Source: Coptodactyla brooksi (taxonomy: Eukaryota; Arthropoda; Insecta; Coleoptera; Scarabaeidae). From it: 36,542 nt of DNA. The position numbers and the translations under genes are program-made. The stretch is from positions 1 to 36,542 of the forward strand of contig JAWQRM010000036.1 in NCBI GenBank assembly GCA_033557675.1. Reading direction: 5' to 3'. The notes below the pieces were generated by a model. It had not been told where the DNA came from. It searched no databases and saw only the letters and a list, made by a program, of their open reading frames with translations. Within the stretch, counting starts at the first letter, position 1. Every line of letters starts with the position of its first letter. Below are positions 29,601 to 36,542 of this stretch, piece by piece.

Positions 29601-31521
29601 TATATTATATATGTAATAATTTATAATATTTATAAATTATGACATAACCAGATTAAAAAGATGTATGATACCGTCAGGTCAGAATTGTTAGAATTATCAA
29701 AAGTTTGCAAACAGGCATATATAAAGAATTATTAAATCGTTAATAATGTAATCTAAATAATAATTAATTAGATTGTATTTTTAACTATTTTGTTAAATAT
29801 AGAAAAATTTCATCTGAGCCAGTGCGGTCTTTTTATTTCTTGGAATATCCCCTAAAACTGAAAATGTTTAGACTAGACTGTTGAATGACTATTTAAAAGG
29901 GCCTTTTTTATGGATGATGCATTAAACTCCCAAAAATATTTGCTTCTGCTTGAAACACAAATAAAGTTTTCATATATATGAGGATATCCTCATTTTACAA
30001 TTAAAAGTAATATATTTCAATGTGCTTCCAGTCCACCGCCAACATTTTTAGAAGTAGTTGGTGCAAGAAAACTGGGTAGAACTTTTAGACTACTAAATTA
30101 TTTTCGTTTCTACTAAGATGCATTCTTTTAACGCGCTGTCTCATTTCTGATGGCTTCATAGTATTATTAGTAAATGATTCTTTTTCACACATAAGACGTA
30201 GAGGCTTTGAAAATTTCTTGAAAGTACTTTCTTTTTGATATTTGATATTTCTTAAAATTAAATATAAATAATTAAAAATAGCGAAGCAATCACGTTTGAC
30301 AAATGATTATTATATATTTTTATTTATCAGTAGAAAATCATTACATATCATATAATAAATAAATGGTAATAGAAAATCTTGTTATCTCACTGAACGATGT
30401 AACATTTGTCTCTTTTAATCTGCTATTACAAAGGTCGATGAAACTGATTCAAAATATCTATCGTAAGTGTGTAGATAAAATTTCAAGGAAAATTACGAGG
30501 GTTTCGAAACCTACAGCATCTAGAGAGTTAAGTAAGGGAAGGATTTATAGTTTACAAGCTCCTTTTGAAACACTTATTTAAAGTTTCTTAGAACCAATTT
30601 AGTTCTCTAGTTATTGATTTTACAGAAACATTATAAAGAGAAGATAATTAGGTTTGTAAGAACATAGTATAATTGGATGTTTTATGTAATCTGTCATTTT
30701 GGAGTTGACACGAGCATGTACTTTTTAAAATGTTCACTATAGATTATGTTAAAAGAGGTGCTTTATTATAATTATAGCTATATATTAATTGACTGCGAGT
30801 TTGAAAGAAATAGATAAATTATAACTATTTTTATTACATTGATTATAGGATAACGTTGGGTGTGACATAAAAAACTTCAGGGTTAACTTCCAGATCAATG
30901 TAATTATGAGTACTATTTGACAAAAAACTGATGTTATTAAAACAGTTTTTCGAAATCTTCAAAAAGCTCTCCATTATTATCAATACTCAAATTACACCCT
31001 TTTAATATTAGTAGAATTGGTGGTTTGATTGATTTTTATTGGTGATTTTTCAACGTAATTGATTCTTTAATTGATTCTGAGATCATTTATCTTATAATCT
31101 TGATACAAATTCATATTGTCTTTCATTTCATTTCTGCCAATGAATTGGGAAAAGTGTTCAATCAAGTTGAAACCACTCTAGGAGGTCCAGAGTATTCAAA
31201 TTTATCTCATCCAATATGTTTTGAAAATTATTCTATAGGAAATGAAGATATTGCTGACTGGTTAACGTATCCTCAATGATATAGATATGATTCTATACCA
31301 AACATTGAACCTAAGTATAATATGTAATCTCTATGCGTTAAATTAGATATTTAGTAGATTATTAGACATCTATATCGTTTAGGTCACTTAATTGAAGAGT
31401 TCCATTTGAAATGGAAATTGACATTACTTGTGACTAAAATATCAAAGATATTATTTGAGTTTATCAACAATTATCATTGAAGTTATGGATTTTGGAACCT
31501 TTAGCTTAGAGTAAAGGTATA
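26646..31521. other. Nearly 5 kb of AT-rich DNA without recognised genes
   Basis: Read on both strands. Plus frames at 27926-28126, 28254-28478, 28716-28928 and 30363-30581 show no domain I recognise and match the local base composition. Local structures: an imperfect hairpin at 27310-27368 and a 16 bp direct repeat (ACATAACCAGATTAAA) at about 29541 and 29643. No tRNA, no splice-supported exon. Confidence 0.4.
27310..27368. repeat. Imperfect ~59 nt hairpin
   Basis: Arms AAAGTTATCGACAAAAC and GTTTTGTTGATAAACTTT pair, then after a 3 nt bulge on each side ATGGC pairs with GCCAT around a short loop. It may be a MITE relic or a small-RNA-like hairpin; nothing shows transcription. Confidence 0.5.
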
Positions 31522-31555
31522 CAATGTCACCACTACACAAAGACCGAAAAGTTTA

Positions 31556-31601
31556 TGCTCGGCGTACGTTTCGCTAACCAAGTTAGCATCATCAGGAGCG
31601 A
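31556..31601 (-). ncRNA. Hammerhead-like motif A7 left
   Basis: On minus: GCTC (31599-31596), CTGATGA (31595-31589), perfect stem II GCTAACTTGGTTAGC, GAAA (31572-31569), CGTACGCC, then GAGC (31560-31557). Boxes and stems I and II are intact; the triplet is GCC, which breaks the N-U-H rule, so cleavage is not expected. Confidence 0.55.
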
Positions 31602-31633
31602 AGAAAGAGAATTAAATACAAAGACGGTTTTTA

Positions 31634-31681
31634 ATCGCTCCTGATGATGCTAACTTGATTAGCGAAACGTGCATTGAGCAT
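31634..31681 (+). ncRNA. Hammerhead-like ribozyme candidate A7 right
   Basis: GCTC, CTGATGA (from 31641), GCTAACTTGATTAGC, GAAA (from 31664), CGTGCATT, GAGC. The first core box, GAAA, stem I and stem II are kept, and the triplet ATT obeys N-U-H, but the second stem III pair is lost (C opposite A). The least damaged copy in the window together with A4 right. Confidence 0.55.
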
Positions 31682-31712
31682 AAACTTTTCGGTTTTGGTG
31701 TAGTGATGATGT

Positions 31713-33619
31713 TGCTTAACCTTTATTTAATAATTATCAAGGTGAGTTTTGAATGAGCAGCCCAATCCTCTGACCATCTGCATTAGATTTTATCTTGTTG
31801 CAATTTTATTTACAAATTTAGTTGGTCAGTAAGTATCCGTAATTAAATTGGTTTGCCAGTTAAACTTTCAAGTTGTCAATTTTTTACCATGTTTCGTTTT
31901 GTTCATAAATAATATAATACAATGATCGTTGTTTTTATTCCCGCATCCAGTGAGACCTTGTTGTAAAACCTTTTTTTATTAGCGCACAGCTATGGTTTCC
32001 AAATACAAGCTTATGTCATAATCGAACACAGCTGAGATAAACAACTTGACTAGACTATGCTATTAAAACTCTAATTATCTACAACTTTATGTCATTCCAA
32101 GTTTTTAGTTAAAGGAGGCAACCCAAAATACAGATTGTAGTATAGTGGGTGGCATGATCAATAATATTTCTTTGATTTGATTTAGTGTTATTTAAAATAA
32201 TTTGGTTTAATTTAAAATAATTTAATTTTTTTGTTGCATATCGATCAATTGTATGTGTTCTTCTTTATATGACATATATTGCGCATTGAATATTGATTTT
32301 CAACAATAGATGGCGATGTCTTTGTGTTTCTTTAAGAAAATTAGAAGGAAAATGGAAAATCGATTTTCCTAATATTTTTGTAGAATGATCTTATGTAGTA
32401 ATCGTGTTGGTGATACGATATTTTGTTAAAACCCCGAAAAAATTGCAATATACGTATCTAAACTGTTTCCAAAGCTATCCCCTTTGTTAGGAAGAAAGTT
32501 CATACGTTAGGGATATTACCAAATATCAGTTTTCTAATAATATACACACTTCCCGTTTGAGAAGTCTCATATTCCTCGAAGGAGTTATTTTCCTTTGTGA
32601 AAAAGTTTTCTTTTATGAGCTTTTTTGGTGTACATTTCATGATTTTAGGCATTTGAAGTTTGCTAATTTGCAATAATTCTTATAATTATTACAAATATCG
32701 CTTATGCACAGTTACATTTATACAAAATTAAATATATGTTATGTTAGGTTATCTAACGTTTTATTATGTTTATTTATCTATCATTTGGTAAATTATGGTG
32801 TGCACTCTGAACAGGATATGGGAATGTTGTCTGGTACTCACGAATAAATTTTACATCTTCGCAAATGTTGGGTATACGACCAACCCAGACAATAAAGGGC
32901 ATAGCGGATTTATGTAAAAAAAAATACAAATAAAAACACGTTTTCTCTGCACATTTTTTATATAAATTCAGTAACCAGAGAGAATTGTTAGAAATTTTAA
33001 AAGAAGAAATGATTGCAATCCTCTGTGCATTATATAGAGTTTATCAAAACCGCAAATGCTTTTTCCTTAAACTTTTAAGTTTTCCCATTAAATTTTTATT
33101 GCTGTTGTAATCTCCGAGAGACCTGTAATCTTCTCCCATTTTCATGTGAATTTTACGACCTTTTACGACAATAAACGTGACGGACAGCTCATAAATCAAA
33201 CAAAAGAGAGACGGCAGAAGGACTGAAGATGTAAAAGAACGTATTTTCTAAAGTCATAATTCAAAATTCCTAAACGTATCTGTCATCTACGATTAATTCG
33301 TTAAAATATAAAATTACATATTACCATATATGAGAGATAAAGTTAATCGATAATTTAATAAATTCATTTGATTGATACTTATGTACCCCTTTATACTCTT
33401 CACATCTTATTATTAAGAAATAATGAAACGTTACACAGGTTTAAGGAGCCAGCGGTGGAAGTAAAGTAAAAAATTGAAGATATTTCCAAATTTTGTGGCG
33501 GTTGATTTTCTAAGGCCGCCTATTATAGATAAGGTGGAAACTTTTGCAAAACAAAATGGCTTAACTTAGAAATCAGAGTTCTTAGAATTAACTTAGAATT
33601 CTCTAGAACAAAATTTTCC
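31713..33619. other. About 1.9 kb spacer, nothing recognised
   Basis: AT-rich; a small tandem ATTTAAAATAATTT pattern near 32185-32225. No credible coding sequence. Confidence 0.4.
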
Positions 33620-33768
33620 AGGTCATAAAAGTACTAGGCAAAAGCAATAAAATTAATATTTTCGAAAACCTCAAAATATTCAAAGAAAACCTTAAAAACC
33701 CAACAATTAACATCCAGGTCAACAACAGCTCCTACCCCATATTCCAACCTATAAAACTCCTGCAATAA
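33619..33768 (+). pseudogene. Possible PLE C-terminal tail fragment
   Basis: Plus frame QVIKVLGKSNKINIFENLKI continuing with FKENLKNPTINIQVNN and ending at TAA 33766-33768. The pattern of a short helix (INIFENLKIFK) followed by Asn-rich sequence resembles the tail after the GIY-YIG domain in arthropod PLE proteins. This is a similarity from memory of the family, not a certain match. The larger minus-strand open frame here (33634-33903) then would be a shadow. Confidence 0.3.
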
Positions 33769-34114
33769 AATAATAAAAAAAACAGCTATATAAGACACAG
33801 CAACACAAATGACATCAGTCTTGAAAATAGCGTAATGCTGAAACATATCGTCTAATAATAGTAAACAAATGTTCGTCAAGCAGACAAGATACATCGCACC
33901 CACTACAAAATGTTTCGAGAGTTGGATATTAAATACTTGAAGATCTCTTCGTTAAAGAAAGAACTCTCAAGGTTGTAGAGTAGAAAGGCTTAAGGTAGAA
34001 GAGAAATAGAAGAATGTTTTAGGGTTTGCATCGTCTATTCACAAGGGCTTGATCCGGTGGGAAACATTGCAGGTTCAAATTAGTCATTCCCTGACAGTTC
34101 AAAAGTATTTATGA

Positions 34115-34312
34115 GAGAAGCTTGCAGAAGCCAAATCTCAAAGAAATATTGTTTCAATTAAGATATTCCCGTTCAACAAAGAACATTCACAGTTAGTCAA
34201 AGGTATGAGAATGCAAGATTGTTTTTACATAAAAGCTGACAAGGGAAATAAGGTTGTTATATTGGATAAAAGTAAATATTTCGAGCAAGTTGATAACGTG
34301 ATAATAGGATAG
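34115..34312 (+). pseudogene. PLE reverse transcriptase N-terminal fragment
   Basis: Plus frame LAEAKSQRNIVSIKIFPFNK, then MQDCFYIKADKGNKVVILDK and SKYFEQVDNVIIG, ending at TAG 34310-34312. K-A-D-K-G-N-x-x-V-I-L-D-K is the characteristic motif at the start of Penelope-type reverse transcriptases. The catalytic palm and GIY-YIG parts are missing; about 200 bp downstream the sequence is already in the PLE 3' tail, so the copy has a large internal deletion. Confidence 0.65.
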
Positions 34313-34499
34313 TAAAATTAGGATTGTGGGTTTTTAATCTGTGGCTTTGTAATAACTTTAAACTATTGTCTTCATTAGACCAATTAATGACAATCATATA
34401 GTATGATCCTGATCAAAAGCCTGTTGAACAGGTAAGAAGGTCTGTATAAATTAGGTTCAAAGAGAAGAAGACTTATGAAATGTAGGAATAGGCTTAATA

Positions 34500-34640
34500 A
34501 AGAGAAGGTCAATACCACTTAGCCCTCTGCATAGCTTAATTGACTAGGTTAGGTAGAATTAAGAAAACGTTGGAAGAAAACTATTCTTAGACTAGAAACT
34601 GAGTAAGAAACGCTGTACGTACAGGAATTATATAAGCAAA
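34500..34640 (+). mobile_element. PLE 3' tail, second copy
   Basis: Shares in order with 1035-1190: CCCTCTGC, TAGAATTAAG, CTTAGACTAGA, GAAACGCTGTACG and GAATTAT/GAAATTAT, with indels. It follows the reverse transcriptase fragment at 34115-34312 in the same orientation. No hammerhead motif is visible after it. Confidence 0.65.
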
Positions 34641-34734
34641 TTATTAGAATCATGTAATTGATTGTGCCAAAGTGCTTAAGAATTGATATGTATTGGTTTA
34701 TTAATTTATAACGAATTGTAATAAAGGAAAGATA

Positions 34735-34830
34735 TTACTATATTTGTATATTTATGTCTACAAATAAAGCAAGTATACTATTGTTTTGTAGTTTTATTTT
34801 CATCATCATATTAAATATATATACGCATAT
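34735..34830. repeat. Short dispersed repeat, copy 2
   Basis: Same ~85 bp unit as at 25820-25905 and same orientation. It lies just beyond the likely polyadenylation site of the Pipe-type gene and after the PLE tail. Confidence 0.6.
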
Positions 34831-34846
34831 AAATAATACAATTCTT

Positions 34847-34852
34847 TTTATT
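34847..34852 (-). terminator. Candidate polyadenylation signal of the Pipe-type gene
   Basis: AATAAA on the minus strand, 158 nt beyond the stop codon at 35010. This would give a short 3' UTR. Confidence 0.5.
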
Positions 34853-35009
34853 ACTTCATTTGCCTTACAAACTAAATCTTAACAAAACTTTAAGTAACAA
34901 CACATAAGCGATTTTTCAACAATACTTGTATTAAACCTCGGCTTAAATATTAAAATCACAATTTTTCTCAGGTGAATAAATAACACTCATAGTCGACTTG
35001 ATTGGATTG

Positions 35010-36025
35010 TTAACGCCTGTCGGGTAGTCTGAGGGCGTAATACTGTTTTTGTAATCTCTGCTTGCAGAACTCGTAAAATTCTATCTCTTTCGTGAAGTTT
35101 TGCCGAACGATATCCTTGACTTCTTCACTCACCGGCGGCTTGTACATGTTCCTGTTGATTGTATTGTACCTCTTAATTTCATCTGAAAAAAAAAATGAAT
35201 GAAAGCACCAACTAAAACGTGCCCATAATAATACTAACTGTAATATACATCTGCTGCTCCTTCAAAAAATCTTGGAATATAATGTTCCAAAACTGTCAAT
35301 GTCATATTCAGATCTTCCAGAACGCCCACGACAGCGTAATGTTGATCTACAGCCAGTTTGGCTTTCTGCAGTGCGACATCAGTGTTGAAAGGCGTGCAAT
35401 CTTCGTGGTGTCCACAGAAGAACATGGATTGCCGCCTGTGGTCGCCTATACCTTCTCTTGTTTCTCCCTTGACATATCTACATTCTCTGTCGCCTGACAG
35501 AACGCAATGTTCAAAATCCTTCTTTAACCATTTTGGGTCTGGTAATGGTATATCAGGAAACGCTATTTTCCTCTCAACATAATACCACGGCGCCCTGACG
35601 TAATAGTACCAAGAAATGACTCTTTCAATAGGATCCCTCACGAGGTTCACGTAGATTGGTTCTGGAATTCCAAATCTGAAAAGTTGATAAAAGCAAAAAT
35701 GTATTAGAAAAGTTAAAACATTCATTTAACATTTGAAAGGCGCTTACTCAGAAAAATTTGTGAAGCAAACGTGTTTGATGTAAACGCTGGGTTCGTCATA
35801 GGTTGAAACCATAGCTGCCAAGGCAGCCTGATCTTCAGGGGCCAGCCTTATGGTTTCAACTCTTTGTACCCGATCTTGATGGAATTCGAATTCGTTCCGC
35901 ATACTAAGCAACCTTAGGAGTTCCATGAAAGTTTGGGAGCCCACCTTGGGAACTCTGTTGAAGAACAGGATGTCCCTTTTAGCTTTCTTGGTGTTGTTCA
36001 GCTGGCGTGGCTCCAAGGATGTCAT
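35010..36025 (-). CDS. pip: Pipe-type heparan-sulfate-2-O-sulfotransferase-like enzyme, last three exons
   Basis: Golgi sulfotransferase family that moves sulfate from PAPS to glycans; in Drosophila Pipe acts in ventral follicle cells to set dorsoventral polarity. Exons on minus: 36025-35748, 35675-35239, 35182-35010 (stop TAA 35012-35010), joined by 72 and 56 nt introns (donors GTAAGC and GTTAGT, acceptors TTTTCAG and TTTTTTCAG). Together 295 residues of the catalytic domain. The 5'-phosphosulfate loop is NRVPKVGS (23-30), the likely catalytic His is H85 in IKHVCFTNF, and the 3'-phosphate motif is LVRDPIERVIS (104-114). Then WYYYVRAPWYYVERK, GETREGIGDHRRQS, FFCGH and a C-terminal EIEFYEFCKQRL. 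The wording fits Pipe rather than Hs2st proper. The acceptor sits directly before ATG 36025, so that Met is internal; the membrane-anchor exons lie outside the window. Intact as seen. Confidence 0.85.
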
Positions 36026-36233
36026 CTGAAATTGCTTTTTAAATTTAATTAATTAACTTATTAATTATATTATTTAAATAAGAATTATATTACAACAAAG
36101 CATCATGCTAGGCATAAGATTTTAACCGTATTACTGTCATATCTTTTATTTCTGTGTTCTTTTATTTTTACTGATTGCACCAGATGTAGATGACACTGCT
36201 ACTTCGCCACGTTAATCTTAAATTTTCTTTATT
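36026..36233 (-). other. Intron of the Pipe-type gene
   Basis: AT-rich sequence upstream of exon 36025-35748. The polypyrimidine acceptor is TTTAAAAAGCAATTTCAG on minus. No exon for the N-terminal anchor was found up to the window end. Confidence 0.55.
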
Positions 36234-36542
36234 ACGAGGGTTGCCTTTTATGTTTCGGGATTTGGCAACCCTGGTGTTGCAATCTGGCAACTGACAGCTC
36301 TATCGTAAAGTTAGACGTAGGTTATACGTACTCAGAACGTTTTAACATACGAGCGCTATTTGTGTTGTTTACAGTAAGTTGAAAGATTCATCTGCCCCCA
36401 AAAATGGAATTAAACCGTGAACATTTTCGTGCGATTATTTTTTACAACTTTCGACGTGGATTAACTCAGCAACAGTGCATGGATGAACTTAATTCAACTT
36501 TTGGCGATGAAGCTCCATCAAGGACCAGTGTTTATCGATGGT
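36234..36542 (+). mobile_element. 5' end of a mariner, well preserved, cut by window edge
   Basis: Starts TACGAGGGTTGCCTTTTATG after TTAT, a mariner-type terminal repeat; the leader contains a second GGCAACCCTGG stretch. ATG at 36404 opens the transposase. It lies antisense to the Pipe-type gene, probably in its intron, and looks younger than the other mariners here because no frame damage is visible in the part seen. Confidence 0.75.
36404..36542 (+). CDS. Mariner transposase, N-terminal part
   Basis: 46 uninterrupted codons: MELNREHFRAIIFYNFRRGL, then TQQQCMDELNSTFGDEAPSR and TSVYRW. This is the first helix-turn-helix of the mariner DNA-binding region, ending in the usual W before the second HTH. 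Family role: binds terminal repeats and cuts and pastes the element at TA. The rest is beyond the window, so whether it is intact cannot be judged. Confidence 0.75.
   Translation, partial: MELNREHFRAIIFYNFRRGLTQQQCMDELNSTFGDEAPSRTSVYRW

Larger units (their letters stand above)
31522..31712. repeat. Hammerhead palindrome A7, best preserved pair
   Basis: Terminal repeats TGTCACCACTACAC and GTGTAGTGATGA. Each arm runs terminal repeat, GACCGAAAAGTTTATGCTC (or its complement), hammerhead-like motif, then a ~35 nt spacer centre. Both arms keep CTGATGA, GCTAAC/GTTAGC-type stem II, GAAAC and the GCTC/GAGC stem I. Differences are in stem III and the cleavage triplet (GCC left, ATT right). No clear target duplication outside. 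Confidence 0.8.

Noticed and set aside
33634..33903. 89-codon hydrophobic minus frame (MGAMYLVCLTNICLLLL)
   Set aside because: Looks like a membrane protein but lies opposite a possible PLE tail and among PLE fragments; hydrophobicity follows from AT-rich complement. No start context or homologue recognised.
35219..35582. Two plus-strand open frames across the Pipe-type exon
   Set aside because: Antisense shadows of the middle catalytic exon (35239-35675).
35010..36025. Assignment as canonical heparan sulfate 2-O-sulfotransferase (Hs2st)
   Set aside because: Motifs NRVPKVGS, IKHVCFTNF, VRAPWYYVERK and GDHRRQS fit the Pipe branch, not the Hs2st branch, which has a different catalytic neighbourhood.

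Overview
The window looks like nuclear DNA of an insect. Evidence: very AT-rich spacers; short GT-AG introns of about 60-70 nt; an insect-type Pipe sulfotransferase gene; and many Tc1/mariner, hAT, LINE and Penelope-like (PLE) relics. The order cannot be fixed from sequence alone. Host coding content is small, and most of the window is degenerate transposon sequence.

Layout. 1-1430: 3' part of a Penelope-like retroelement (GIY-YIG domain) followed by a hammerhead-ribozyme-like motif. 2318-3204: broken mariner. 5491-6266: internally deleted mariner. 6755-7965: hAT transposase remnant between ~230 bp inverted arms. 8335-10160: DD41D Tc1/mariner-type relic into which a 568 bp palindromic PLE-type unit inserted, leaving an 11 bp target duplication. 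10307-10525: mariner MITE just upstream of the host gene at 10593-12025, a glycogen-targeting regulatory subunit of protein phosphatase 1 (RVxF motif plus CBM21). 13450-14350: cluster of palindromic hammerhead-bearing repeats. 16373-21550: further mariner/Tc1 relics and an 84 bp hairpin MITE. 22055-23935: two more hammerhead palindromes and an RTE-like LINE remnant. 24836-25114: unrecognised terminal coding exon with a C-terminal membrane anchor. 25990-26645: foldback element. 26650-31520: mostly featureless. 31522-31712: the best preserved hammerhead palindrome. 33620-34640: PLE fragments. 35010-36025 (minus): last three exons of the Pipe-type sulfotransferase gene. 36234-end: 5' end of a well-preserved mariner, apparently within an intron of that gene.

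The most interesting theme is a dispersed set of short inverted repeats. Each arm carries a hammerhead-like core (CTGATGA, a short hairpin, GAAAC, then GTC). One arm follows a recognisable PLE GIY-YIG reading frame, which links the set to PLE terminal repeats. Three sequence families of such arms (A, B, C) occur, with different stem II sequences. The inverted arrangement means a transcript from either strand could carry one sense ribozyme together with its own antisense. Hammerheads in PLEs are already known; the palindromic packaging and the nested insertions here deserve a closer look. The two recognised host genes (glycogen metabolism and glycan sulfation) are not evidently linked in function.
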